Source: Eopsaltria australis
Lineage: Eukaryota; Chordata; Aves; Passeriformes; Petroicidae
Direction: 5' to 3'
Length of the DNA stretch: 64,000 nucleotides
NCBI GenBank assembly: GCA_034509425.1
Contig: JAVTVJ010001143.1
Span: 262,001-326,000, forward strand
Numbering within the stretch: the stretch's first letter is position 1; each line of letters starts with the position of its first letter. The position numbers were made by a program, and so were the translations under genes. A model generated the notes under the pieces. That model searched no databases, was not told the origin of the DNA, and worked only from the letters and a program-made list of their open reading frames with translations. Of the stretch, positions 11,989 to 25,523 are shown in pieces.

Positions 11989-13469
11989 AAGGAATCCCAA
12001 ATCCAGCCCCCATTCCCATGCCAGCAGAAGGCACAGCTGGGCTGCAGGAGGTGACAGACTCTGTGTTGTGCACCAGAGCCAAGCCCCTGACCCAGCCTTG
12101 GAGGAGCCCCCAGCACGCCCCAGCTGCCTCCCATCACGGCCTTGTTTGGTTGCAATCTCTTTGGTATCAGTTGTGAGGGCCTGTGGTGCTTGGCAGACCT
12201 GGTTCCTGCAAATCCCACCTGATGCCACCACCACGAGTGGCACCTTGAGTGCCCCCTCTTCAGCTTATTCCTCTACAGAGAGATCCCCGTGCTTGGGGTC
12301 ACCGGGGGGGAAGGACAGGAGGGTGAGGGGGTGGAAAAGGCTGCACGGCATCAATTCACAACATTCCCACCACCAGGAGTAGAAACTGCTCCTTTCTCCA
12401 GACCTCAGAGCTTCCAGCATGAACTGACACGTGCGAGTCAAAATAAGAAGTTGTGTTAATCCTCTCTGGGTGAGAACATGGGGAAGGACCAGGACAGAAT
12501 TACGATGATTGTCACCAGCTGCGAGTGTTGCCACTCAGAGGGGACGGAAGGAACACCTGGGGGACGGTGGCAAGGCCATGCCAAAGGCTCCTGAGCCCCT
12601 TGGAAGTGCATCTCAAACATCTCGGATTGTCCTGAACGCCGCCTTCACTTCAGCCACCACCACTGAGGTTTGCTAAGGGGAGCAAAGAGAGGGAACAAAC
12701 AAAACAAAACATCTCCGTAAAAAGTACATCTCGTGTGTAAACATAGAGGGGAGGGCTCGGCCAGGCCCGGGGTCAGCCACGTTACTGATTGGCAAACGAC
12801 GACAATGACACGAAAATGAACAATACAACCTCTGCCGTCAACAAATAATAACAATAATCACATCACAGCTCTTGTTCACGTGGCTGACTGAGCCCCAGTG
12901 CCCCTGGCTGCGCTGCAAACCCCACTGCGCTTTGGTGCTCAGGGACCCTTCACCAGCGGGGAGGGAAGGACAGGAGACAATGGGGTTTTTTTTCTTTTTT
13001 TTCTCCGTTTTTTTTTGTTCAGTTCAGTCCTCCTGCACTGGCAGAGAGATGGCTCAGACAACTCCCTGGTGTTTTCTCTTCTCTGAACCATTTTGCAGAG
13101 GAAGGGTGAGCTTCCCCTCACTTCTGAATGCTTTGTGTGGGGAAGAGGTGCGAGTGAGATGAACGAGAAGCGTTCTGCAAGTACCAAACATCTGATTCCA
13201 CACGTCCTTGGGGTTTGTTTTTTTTCCCTATGTACAATCCACATACCTAAAACATACGGAAGGAACCACATCAAGCGACACATTCAAGCCTCGTGGGTGT
13301 TCACCTTGAAATGTAACGAAGGTCTCGGTCCATCTTCGCTTGATGTTTGCATGCAGAGGATCCTTTGCTTTGGGTTTGGGAGACTTTGGTTTACCTTTTC
13401 CCTTGGCATCGCTTTGGTCGCTCCCAGCAGGAGCCACGGCGGCTGATTAAGTTAAAGTTAAGTTCCTCC

Positions 13470-14388
<919 letters not shown>

Positions 14389-14621
14389 AACCCATTTGTT
14401 TAAGTTGCTCCCATTTCCTGTCCTAAAATTTGTTGTTTCCTATCCAAGAAGGGACACGGCTAAGCCGACTTCTCTTAGGGGTCTATTCATCTCGGGCAGA
14501 TTAAAGCAGCACACCCCATAAACACAGAAAAAAGATGTTTAGGCATGACATCAGCTGTGTAGTAAATAAATGGAGGCAGGCCCCAGACGGCTGGGACTGG
14601 GATCATCCATCCCTGCTGTAT

Positions 14622-14641
14622 ACACACACACACACACACAC
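14622..14641. repeat. (CA)n microsatellite
   Basis: TA followed by about ten CA units in intron 5. Confidence 0.9.
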
Positions 14642-15846
14642 GGAGCCAGGCAGGAAAAGCTGGAGCCCAGACCAGCCTGCTAAGCCTTCTTGTGGGTGGC
14701 CTGTTCGTGCTGATACCATCAGGGGATGGAGCTGATAAACACACAGCTGAAAACTCCCAAGCCAGGAGCCACAATATCCCTCTGCTTGAGTTCTCTGTGT
14801 ATTTTTCTCCTTCCAAGAGGATAAGGAGAGTGAGAAATTCAGGCTCTCTGCTGGGGGAAGGGAGACTCGGGGCAGCGTGGTGGGGATGTTCCCCAGCTCC
14901 GTGGGATAATGGAGCCCCCCAGACCTTTTCTAAACCCAAAGGGGGTCGCAGCCAGCTTGAGACTAGAGAGGGACCTGGGCTTTGGATCCTGTTCTCCTGC
15001 AGGAAGCCCAGGTTAGAGGTGGGAATCCACAGCAGAAGCTCCCTTGAGGAGCTGGAGGCATTCCTGTGGCTCTCTGAGCTGTCCCAAGGTTGGTGCCATT
15101 CCCAACAGAGCCCAGGAACCTCTGGCCATGGTGCATCAAGGCAGAGAAAAATGAGGTTTGCTCTCCAAGGAGAAAAGTGAAACCACTGTCCTTGAGACCT
15201 CCTCTATTTTCCTCTTCAAAGCAGGGCCTTTCCCCTTTGCTAGTAGGATGCCATCCAGCCCCAAAAGTGACTTTTTTTGGTCACACCAACTGGGTTTTGT
15301 ATCCCCCAGAGCAAGAGAATGTAAGGTGAGTATGGTAAACAAGCCTGTTGGTTTTGGAGATGCATATCCATCCAAACACACATCCCGAGGATTGTGTGGC
15401 TGCTCTGCATGCACAGGGACGTGTGCTTTAGATCTATTTATTACAATGAAGCATTTTTAACTTCTCGGGGCTGGCGTTCCAGGCCCCAAAGCGTTTCCCC
15501 AGGAGAAACCACTTGATTTAATCCCTTCCAGCCACCCAGTGACACGGGCACGCTCTGGAGGAGCAGGTACGGAGGGGATTTGATGTGATCCTAGGTGAGT
15601 CCTTCAACCATGGAAGGAGAAGGGGAGGATCCTCCCTCCTTCCCTCCCTCCCCTGCAGCCCTTTTGCGGGCGCCCAGCAGCGCCTGCCTTCCCACGCAGG
15701 CTCCACGGAGGGGAAAGGCGGGGGAGCACCTGGTTTGTGAACGTGGCTGTGGCTTTGGGGCGAGATAAGAGAGGAGCAGCTCAAAGCTGTCCCGAACCGC
15801 ATTGCTCTGCACACACCCGGCGCAGCAAAAAAGCACCCGTGGAAGC

Positions 15847-16042
15847 GGCTGGAAAAGCACAGAGCCGGGAAAAGGGCTCCCAACCTTTTTTCATACCCAT
15901 CCCAAAGCCATGCCACAGCCACAGCGGCTGCTCCATGCTGGGCTGGCTGGAAAAGCACAGAGTTGGGAAAAGTGTTCCCAACCTGATTCCATACCCGTCC
16001 CAAAGCCGTGCCACAGCCACAGCGGCTGCCGGGCACTGGGAG
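15847..16042. repeat. 98-bp tandem duplication
   Basis: Two copies starting GGCTGGAAAAGCACAGAG at 15847 and 15945, both ending CCACAGCCACAGCGGCTG, about 85-90% identical by eye. Confidence 0.85.
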
Positions 16043-16860
16043 GTGAGGTTTGGAGACCAGCTCTGCAAGGAGCAGCCTGAGCACAGCCCCGTGGCTTTAG
16101 CAATCACAGCTTGAGGCACGACCGTGGCACAGAAATCCTGCCCTGCACCTGGACTGGAAAGAAAAAGTGCTGTTTTCTGCCCTTAAAGTCAGCCCTGCAC
16201 TGAGAAAAAGCAGCCTCCAAACCCCCTCACAAACCCCGATTGCTGCTCGCTGCCTTCCCACATGACAATCTCAGACCACGCTCCTTCATTACCTTTCACA
16301 GCTCCATAAATAATATTCCATAAAATGCAAATCGAAATCAAACCTGAGCGCTCAGGGCACATTTCCCTTTTCCTCTATAACGCACTCAAAGAGGGTTTTT
16401 TTTTTTTTAGAGGCTACATTTTATTGGCCTGAACTTGCTCCGTTTGGCGGCGGGTCCCTGCTACTAATTGAGACAGGAGCGTGTAAGAGTGTTAATTACG
16501 GGGTCTGGAGACACTCAGGTACACGGGTGGGCAGAGAGGGAGCTCTGCCAGGCTCCGAACCCCCTGGACAGAGCTCTCTGAGGCTGTTTGGGTCGAATTT
16601 GAATCCCCCAAAACGCGAATCCCTCAGTGCAAACCCCTCAAAGGGAATCCACACCCAGCAGAGCCCTGAGGCGTCCGAGCGGCCGTGACCAGCTCGCTTT
16701 CATCACAGCCAGCCTTGGGCTCTAAGTCTGGCCCAGAACAAAGCTCCAGCTTTCCCTGATCAATCCGAGGTTAAAAATAAACCCCAAAAGCAGCCCAAAA
16801 ACAAAACCGCGGTGGTCGCGGCCTGCGCAGCTCCCGCCTGAGGCGGCCGCGGGCCCGGCG

Positions 16861-16874
16861 CCGGCAGGGGGCGC
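16861..16874 (+). promoter_or_regulatory. CTCF-like motif
   Basis: CCGGCAGGGGGCGC fits the CTCF core CCASYAGRKGGCRS with one mismatch (G for A at position 3). Located in intron 5 beside GC-rich repeats. Occupancy unknown. Confidence 0.4.
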
Positions 16875-16879
16875 CCGCC

Positions 16880-16953
16880 AGAGGCGGGAAGGAGGCGGGA
16901 GGGAGGTGGGAAGGAGGCGGGAAGGAGGCGGGAGGGAGGTGGGAAGGAGGCGG
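16880..16953. repeat. GGCGGGAAGGA repeat
   Basis: Purine-rich GGCGGGAAGGA/GGCGGGAGGGAGGT units, about 70 bp, next to a CTCF-like motif. Confidence 0.8.
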
Positions 16954-17011
16954 CCGCCAGAGGGGGCCGGGGCCTCGCCATCGCCTCAGGGCCCGCTCCT
17001 CTCTGTCCTGT

Positions 17012-17712
17012 GGCCTTCACGTCAGGGCTGTCCCTCTATCCTGTGTCCTTTACCTCAGGGCTGACCCTCTGTGCCATCTCAATCACCTCAGGGCAGCCCC
17101 TCTGTCCCCTCTTCTTCACCTCAGAGTTTCCCCTCCATCTTGGCCCTCGCCTCAGGGTTGCCCCTCTGTCCTGTGGCCTTCACCTCAGGGCTGCCCCTCC
17201 ATCTTTTCCTTGCCTCAGGGCTGCGCCTCTATACCCTCTCCGTCACCTCAGAGCTGCCCTTCCATCCCTTGTCCTTCACCTCAGGGCAGCCCCTCTGTCC
17301 CATCTCGTTCACCTCAGGGTTTCCCCTCCATCTTGGCTCTCGCCTCACGGCTGCCCCTCTGTCCCCTCTCATTCACCTCCAGGCTGCCCCTCCACCCCGT
17401 CTCCTTCACCTCACGTCTGTCTCTCCAGCTCAGCACCCTCATCTCAGCACCCCCTCCATCCTAGCTTCTTCACCTCAGGTTTTCCCCTCCATCCCATCTC
17501 CTTTGCCTCAGGGGTTCCCCTCCATCTTGGCCCTCGCCTCAGGGCTGCCCCTCCATCTCATCTCCTTCACCTCAGGACTCTCCCTGCACCTCAGAGCTGT
17601 CACCTCACAACTGCCCCTTCCATCTTTGTCCTCGCCTCAAGGTTTCCTCTCCATCCCATCTGCTTCACTCCAGGGCTGCCCCTCCATCCCGGCTGCCTCA
17701 GATCGGAGCCGC
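17012..17712. repeat. 33-bp minisatellite, about 20 units
   Basis: CACCTCAGGGCTGCCCCTCC followed by a variable ATCTTGGCCCT or GTCCCATCTCCTT segment, period 31-33 bp over 0.7 kb. Two overlapping long plus-strand frames (Leu/Pro/Ser/His-rich) arise only from this repeat. Confidence 0.9.
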
Positions 17713-20700
17713 ACAGCTCCAGCCCCTGCCCTGCCTCCGAGGAAATCTCCACTGAAACAACTCCAGCGAGATCCAAATAAAACACGGCCATTAATGCCCT
17801 CCATAACCACCTAACTCAGCAGCAAGGACCCTGTGTCCCAGCCAGGATCAAACAGCACCCTGGAGCAAGCAGCTGCTGAGCAAAGCCAGGGAACAAGGGG
17901 TGGGTGAAGCTGCACCCTCGGACCCCGCGTTCCCTTTGGAACCACAGCTGAAAATGGGCTTTAAAAACCCCACCTTGCTCTCCCCTTCCCCGGCACATCT
18001 CACACACATCTGCTCCGGAGTGCTGCCTCCGAGGATTTACTACAGTTTTCCCTCCCTTACTCGCCGTCCAGCCCCCATTTGCTTTTTTGGACCCTGGCAA
18101 TCCGAGCTTGAGTATTTCAGTTGTCCAGTTGCCAATCAAAATATTTGAAGGAAATGTTTATTTTCTTCTCGAAATCACACCAGCTGCTGCACTAACTGAA
18201 TAAGCCCATTTAGCTGTAAGAATTTAACCATTGTAAGAGTGAATTGAGTCCCCCAACTACTCCAAAATCTGACCCAATCTATCAGCGGAAATGTCAATGT
18301 TTTGGATGGGAGTTTGGGGAAGTGTGGAATGTGTATTAAATAAAAGCCATGTAAAGGTCAAAGCCCTGATTAGTAATGCCACTGTCTCCTCTTTAGGGCT
18401 GAGCTGCCCCGGGGACCTCGGAGGTCGGGACACACCCCGTGATTTAATTGTGCAGCTGCAATTTGCACCTTTTGAGGACCCCCAAGTCCCCCCGCACGTG
18501 GGGCCGGATAGGAACATGCTTTGAAAGCTGCGCAGCCCCTTTCCAGATAAAACAGCAGCGCTGCAGTGACACAGCAGCTCTCTCTCAGCCTCAGAGACAA
18601 GCCAGTTCTTTCCTTGGGTGGGTGGTGAGGAGATAAAGGCAAAGAGATGCCCCTGATGGGAGCCAAACCTCGGCTGGGTGGCGGTGGCCAGGGCTGGCCA
18701 TGGGGTGGGAAGGGCTGGTTCGTGAGGCTGCCAACCACAGAGGTTTCTCTGGGTGTGTTCAGCCGCCTCCCTTCAGACCACGTTGGGTTTTGGGAGCTGT
18801 TTTGGATGGAGTGGAACTGGTCCCTGCAGCCTGGCGGGGTCAGGGCTGGTGGATCTGCTCTGAGGTGCCTGGATGCCTTCAGGAGATGAGGCAATGGGCC
18901 CTGCAGGTGGTTTTGGGGATTGATGTGCCTCCATCCCAGAGGAGCAGTGGGTGCTGCCACTGCCTCCCAACCCAGGAACACATCTGCTCTGCCCGCAGGG
19001 AGGAAAGGGCAGCAAAAGCAGTGTCAGGGCCTCTTCAAAAATACCCAAACAACCAGCTGAGCCCGGGCACGTGGCAGAGCACAGCAGCGGGGCCTGATGC
19101 ACAGCAGGACCATCATTATCAGATCATCGATGTGTGGAACCTGAGCAGCTCCTCAGCACCCCAGCTCCCCCCTGGTCCCCACCTCTGAGATGTGGGGAGC
19201 ACGCGGTGGCTGATGAACCCCGTCAGCCCCAAACCTCAGCTTGTGTGGATGTTACACAACAAACACTCACAGTGTGTGAGACACACAGAGAATAAAGGGA
19301 ATTTAAAGGGAACCCGATAGTGTGGCACTCTCCAAGTGTATGGAATATAAAATATCTTCAGCCTGGCCATAGATCACTGTTTTAATTCTACGCATATGTG
19401 TGCCTTGCAAAATTGTCATGAAATATCTACCCCGGGGGAGAAAGGCCTCCTTTCCTGTCTTACCCCACAATGATTGACGACAATGTAAACACTAATGATA
19501 CTTTATGCTTCTGTGTATAACACAGCAGCACGTGTGTGACCAGGGGGACGGACATTCCCGCTCTGGATATACCTTTGGCTGTTTTTTCTCTGCTCGTTTC
19601 TGTCACTCTTGGACCTCCAAGCCATCTTGGAGCATTTTCCTGATCTTTGTCCCTCTCCGCTTCCTTCCCCTGATCACAACAACTCCACGTGGGAGCACGG
19701 AGAGGCAGGTGGCCAGAGGAGCAGAGAATCTCCATGGGAAGGTGCACGAGATGCATCTGACGTGTGAAGCCCCAGCTCATCTCTAGAGAAGGCGCCGCTC
19801 TCCTCCCCACCCACGCATGCAGGCACGCTCTCACGCCTCTGTCACGTATGTTAACAAGTTCATTTGTTTCCAAGTCAGAGCCAACTAAAAAAGAAAACGG
19901 CCCCTTCCTCCCAGCCCACGTAAAATAGAGCAAAATATATTTTGGGGGAGGAGGGGAGGTGTAGAAAAAAAAAGGAGGGTGTGAACAGCATCCGTTGTTA
20001 CACGCCCATGGAGCAGTGCTCTGTATCTGATAGAACCAGCTCACAAACTGGCTGCACGGACTTCCTCTGCAGGGTCTGAAAAAAAAACCCAAACCCCAAA
20101 CCAAAACACAACAACACACGGGTCCTTATCACAGCATCGCCAGGCACCACCTCAGCGCTGCCAAGCACGTTTGCTGCTCAGGTCTGTGATTCTCCCCGAA
20201 CACCGTGTGCTGCCGTGCACACACACACGCGGCCCCAAACCCACCCTGCTGAGCAGCACGAACCCAGCTCGTGGGCCCTCTCCCAGCCCAAATACGCTGG
20301 GCAGCAGCAGAGCAGGGAAATTCCCAGGTGTTCCCTGCTCAGTGAATCATGCACCGCATCTCAAACTCCCCTCTAAGCCCTTCCAGGTCCATTGGGATGC
20401 TCCAAATCCCTGGACCCATCCATCTGGGGAGGACCCTGCTCCTAATTCCAGTGTGGATTTATCCAGACCAGTTCAGCCCCATGTCCTGTGCCTGCAGTGT
20501 CCTCCAGAGCTTACATTGGCTCCTCTGCCTGGCCGTGTTTACCCCTCGATGTATTTACACAGAGCAATCAGCTCCGCTCGCCGCCTGCCCTTCGCTAGAC
20601 TAAACAAGCCCAGCTCTCCCCGCTTCCGGCACAGCCTCGCTCATCCCGGAGCCCCGTGCCCGCATCCCCTGCCCGGCACATCCCGCAGTGCCCGCCGCTC

Positions 20701-23666
20701 CATCCCGCGGAGCTAATGAATAACGGTGCTAATTGGAGCGGGTGGGTGGGCTGAGCGGGGATCGCAGGCGCTCCCCTCCGCCCTGCCCGCGCTTTGCTCT
20801 TTACCTGCATTCAAAGGGTATTAAAACAAATTAACAAGCCCTGACTACATAAAAGGAAGCTGCTGGATTTACAACCCAGCCTGCAGCTAGACCACCTTGC
20901 CTGCCGAGCAGGTTGGGGCCAGGCCACGTCTGCCATGGGAATCCCACTGCGGAGGGGTGATGGCACAGGGGGCTGCGGGGCCGGGAGCCCGGCAAGGCAG
21001 CGGCGCCCCGGGCTCTGAGTCTGGCACTGCGGATCCCAGCACACCGGAAAATCCCGTGTTAAAGGCAGGATGGCATCCCTGGGGCAAATTCCGAGGGACT
21101 CCTTGCTGTTCTGTAGGGATGCAGCACCCTGAGCTGCGGCTGAGGGATGACCACATGTCCACAGCACAAACGCAGTGGTTGTGGGTGCCTGGACTCTGTC
21201 CTGGGGGAAGCTCCTGCCCAGCACGGCTCTGTGGTTCACCTGTGACAGCTCCATGCCAAATTCACTGTGGGGGTCATCACAAATGTGAAGGAGAGGAGCA
21301 GAAAAGCAGTTTAAAGATAGACACAGAAGCCTGAAAGCAGGCAGGAAACCCATCTCGAGCGTGTTCCTTCCTTTGAGGCTGAAGCTGAATCCCACAATAT
21401 GTTTTCTTCCCACTAATGCTTGCCTGGCTTCCTTTGGAAACAATTTAGTCTCTGCCCGTGGTAGAATGTTTTTATCCATTAAGAAACGGATATTTTAAAG
21501 AAACCATAAGTCATTCTGGACAGGGATTAGGAAGCAGCAATTCAGTGTATTTGCTGGGCCCATAATTCAGGACTTAACCTCAGAGCAGCCACGTTGCATT
21601 TCGGAAACAATAGGGGCACTTGCTGCCTATGCCAAGAGGCTTCTTAAAAGTAATGTAATACTTTAAAAATGTATATTTAAAAAGAAAAAGAGAGAGAAAG
21701 ACTTAAAAGGGATATGGTGAAGCATTCTGCTGATGATAAAAATGTTGCGCTGGCCCGAAGTAATGGACTGGGAATGAAGCTGAGCAAATTCCAGATCAGG
21801 AGATCTGAAGCCCTTCACCAGTGAACACGGAGTCTCCCAAAAACCATTCAGCAGGCACTAGGGCTGGGAGAGGCTTGCAAAGGATCCAGTATTTACTGTC
21901 CTCCCTGTGAAATCAAGGGAGTTTGGCTTCTCTGGAGCAAAAAGAAGAGTGTGCAGGGGGATGTGAAGTGCATCAGTCAAAACAGCTCGCTCTGGTACCG
22001 AGGAGATCCAACCTAAAATCCCTTTGCAGTTGTCCTGGTGAGCACAAGGCCCCTCCACACTGCTGGACAATGCACACAATTGCTTTTGAGTGGTTGAAGA
22101 TGTTTCCACCACAGAACTCGAGCGTGGGCGGTCCTGCTCTGCTGTGCTGGGAACAAAATGGTTCAGCCTGAGCCCCTGCTGAAATGTGGGCAAGGGAGGA
22201 CACAGAGAATCTGGGGCTGCTCCTGGGGAGGACATGTGTCTGTCACTGTCCTACTTCCCCTGAGCCAGGGGGCCCCGAGAAGCAGCTGAAGGCAGAGAGA
22301 AGTCCCTTTAACATCTTGCTTCATTTCAGGGAGCTACTTGATTTTTTTAAGCTAAAAGGCAAAACTCAACTGGAGCAGGCACGCACGGCTCTGGCTTCGC
22401 GTGCCCCGTAATAAGGAACCATTTCAAGCCATCCTAATGACAGCTTGGTGTCTCTGCGGGGATGGCAGAGCTGGGATTGCAGAAACTCAGATTTTCCAGA
22501 CCTCTCTGGAGAAGCATTGGGCCAAATCCTCCACAGAGGCTCTGCTCGGCTGGAGCCAGGGAAGCAGAGCTGGATGGTGATGGGGATCTGCCTGTCTGAC
22601 CTGCCCAGCCCCAGGGCCAGATTCTCATCACAGCTACAGGGGGTGAACCCAGAGTTACCCTATTGACCCCCAGAGCAGCACAAGTGGGAGTGAGATCTGG
22701 TGAGTGCAGGAGTGCTGGTGTCCATCCCATCTGGGGACAGGCATGGGAAAGGATCAAATCTGTGCCTATCTGAGTGGGGCCAGAGCCACTGAAATGCCCT
22801 GACACTGGAGAGAGCAGGATCCGACCCGCTCGGCCTCAGAGCCACACTCTCCCCTCCCGTATTTCCTGGCATGCCCTTCAGAAACCATCGGCTTTCTCTT
22901 ACCAGGAGGGTTTTGGTTTGAGACCATTTAACCTCAGGATGATCATTTTACGTGGGGACTATTTATAACCTCCAGGGGCTGCTTTAGTGAAAGCCTCTGC
23001 GAGTGGCTGAGGGCCAGGCCCTTCTCCTACTCCCAGCAGTGTCCTTGCCGTGATCTCCACCACGGCCACAGCTTTCCCTCTTCAGGAGGAGAGACTGGAC
23101 TGGGCCGGAGCAAACACACCTCCCAAGAACCCCAGTTCTCCCAAAGATAAACACTGGCTCCTGCCTGCCTAAAACCCAAACTCCACGTGCTGTGTTCAGG
23201 AATTTGAGGTGCCGGGATCCCCTGCAGTGGCTGGGGCTGTTCCTGAGCATCCCAGCTCCCAGCCTGGTTTTGCCAGGAGCGGATTAGGCAGTTTGTGCAA
23301 ACTGCTTGGTCAGCAGAACAGGGACACCGAGCACCCCCAGCACACGAGCAGAGGGAGAGCTGGGCACTGCCAGAGGGAAAACCTCCCTCATCCCCCTCTT
23401 AATCCCTGCACAGGGATGCTAAAAACATTAACCTTGGGAAGCACCCCATAAACGATAGCGGGGGCCGGATGAACCCCAGGCTGCCCCATGGCCCCTCCCC
23501 GCTGGTATCTCGCTCTGCTTTCCACTAATCGGCCTCTCCCGTGTGTTACCCAAGAACGTGCCAAGTCGTGAGAATTACAGGCCTGTTAACTCCCGTGTTG
23601 TTCTTGGCACAGGCCGGGCTCCACTTGCTCGGGTAAAAATTATGATCTTTGTGAATAAGCCGTGTG

Positions 23667-23700
23667 TGTGTGTGTGAGAGAGAGAGAGAGAAAAGAGGGG
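23667..23700. repeat. (TG)n(AG)n microsatellite
   Basis: About seven TG units followed by about eight AG units in intron 5. Confidence 0.85.
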
Positions 23701-25358
23701 TTTTTAAAACTATGATTATGATTGGTCATAGCCAGAGCTGTGTCAAAAGGACAGGGCTGAGATGAAAATTACTGAGCTGGTCCTGCTCTGAGTTACGCTG
23801 GGAGGAACCCGCAGTCATTTTAAGACGGTTCCTCCAGCTCGGGAACAAGGGAGCCAAGAGCAGAGCGTGCACAAACCGCCTTTTGCAGCATTCCTGGGAC
23901 TTCGGATTCACTCCGCAGGAATGATTTCAGAGGCTAATTTTGTGTGTCTCCACTCCTGCTGTCACTTGACATTTGGGAATTTGGCAGGGGCGGTAGCTTG
24001 TGGCCAACTCCATTTTTTTTCTCGTTGAATTTGTGTCATCACCTGATTCTTCGCTCCAAACGACGCTCTTTGGGTTTCTGGCACTGCAGGGGGCTGTGCT
24101 AATTTAAAATACAAATCTTTTTTTTTCTTCCCCCAAGAATCTCTTTCTTTATGATGTGGCCAACAGGATGAGCTTTGAAAAATCTTTCTCTCTCTCTTGC
24201 TTTTTTAAAAAAATCTCAAACGATAATCCTACACAAAATGCCCGTGTTCTTCTCATAAACCCTGCTAATATCAATGAAAATTCCAAGCGTGGAGATTTGC
24301 ATTTCAATGAGAAAGAAATTAAATTTTCACTGTAATTTTGAGCTGGGAGGAGCGGCGCAGCTTTTACGGTTCGGGTAACATTTTCAAACATGTTTTTACA
24401 CCCAAAATCCCGAAATCTTTGCCAATGACACGGAGCCTTTCAAACAACCACGTCCCTTCTGAAAACAGCACGAAGGCTTTGGGAGCTTTTTCTACGAAAC
24501 CTTCCCAGAAGGGCCACTTCTCACCAAAATTCCAAACACAGACAGCTTAAATGCTATTCCTTGAAGCCTGGTTAGTATCTCTGCTGATTTCTGAAGGAAA
24601 AGAACCAGTGAGACTAAAATTGCATGGAAAAGGGGCACAGAAAAGGACAGGAGAATGGTCTCTTAATCCATCCTTGTGGCATCTCCCTGTGCAGAAGGAT
24701 GAAAGCAGTGCAGCAGCTGAGATATCTCCAAATGCCTTGCTTAGTTTGGGACTGAAATCCCAGGATTAGCAGCCTGATCTCTCTCAGGCAACTCCAGTGG
24801 CAATTCCTGCTCCTGCCCTGGCAGCAAGCTGCAGATTCCTGGGGAACGCCCAGGGACTCGGGCGCTCTTTGCCGCTGGCAGATCTGGGAAGAGCAAAGCT
24901 CTGTGTGTGTGTGTGTGTGCCTGTGCAGGTGTGCATCCGTGTGGGGAATTATGCTGGATCTGGGTGAGGAATCACCACACTTGGCACCTGCACAGTGATA
25001 AGGAACCGTTGGGATTAGCATGGAAAGCACGGAACACCCTCCCTGGCTGATGCATAACCATGGCGCGGCCGCCTTCATGTCAGGGGAGCTGCTGGGTTCA
25101 AAGCGTGCTGCTCTCACCTCCCTCGCGCTCCTGCTGCTCGCCTGTTCCTCAAAACCCAGAGCTAATGGTGCTAAAAGCGACTTAATGGGTTCAAAAAGGC
25201 TTCCAAGGTCAGGAAATCCGCACCAACCCCTCCCTGGCTCCTTAACCAGGGCAGAGCTGGGCTCCAACTCTAAAATCCCATCCAGAGGGAAGCTTGTCCC
25301 CACTCAGCCATGTCAGGAACACGAGGGTTTGGGGACACGGGGACAGCCAGGCGGTTAC

Positions 25359-25523
25359 CTTGGATTGGAGTTTGAGCCTGGGAGCCGAAGTGGCTCGGGG
25401 TGCTGAGGGATCCGCGGGGGTTGGGTGTTGTCGGGGTGACTCTCATGGACTGGCGCAGCCGCTCCAGCTCTCCGTAGCGGTCGGTGAAGGGTTTGGCTTG
25501 GTCTTCCAGCTTTTGTCTGTGCC
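25359..25523 (-). CDS. RUNX3: RUNX3 exon 5: linker C-terminal to Runt
   Basis: The exon has 165 nt, acceptor TTCCAG and donor GTAACC, and encodes residues 175-230. It starts RHRQKLEDQAKPFTDRYGEL and ends SLSTPSHFGSQAQTPIQ plus the first base of Gly230. The RRHRQK cluster completes the nuclear localisation signal. The rest is a Ser/Thr/Pro-rich regulatory linker with SP/TP sites (TPTTP, STPS) suited to proline-directed kinases. Compared with my memory of human RUNX3 (ERLRMRV), this copy reads ERLRQSMRV, and a Met-Arg-Val core is shared with RUNX1 and RUNX2. The exon is 55 codons in phase 1-1, so it is a frame-preserving cassette. Confidence 0.95.

Larger units (their letters stand above)
10360..13469 (-). 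other. RUNX3: RUNX3 3' untranslated region (inferred extent)
   Basis: About 3.1 kb of non-coding sequence follows the stop codon on the minus strand and ends at an AATAAA (10382-10377). The part from about 10620 to 11250 is AT-rich and unique, with ATTTA-like elements. Two TTGCACTA sites lie at 11016-11023 and 11488-11495. A 36-bp minisatellite (11712-11988) and an (ATT)n tract (11349-11396) interrupt it. Mammalian RUNX3 3' UTRs are of comparable size. The 3' end is inferred from signals only. Confidence 0.6.

Noticed and set aside
16590..16650. tRNA-like GGTCGAATTTGAATCCCCC segment
   Set aside because: No matching A box, acceptor stem or anticodon arm could be laid out around it.
16953..16969. 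Second CTCF-like CCGCCAGAGGGGGC
   Set aside because: Two core mismatches, including the critical GGC; weaker than the neighbouring site at 16861.
17010..17814. Two overlapping Leu/Pro/Ser frames of about 250 codons
   Set aside because: 33-bp minisatellite with unit length divisible by three; not a gene.
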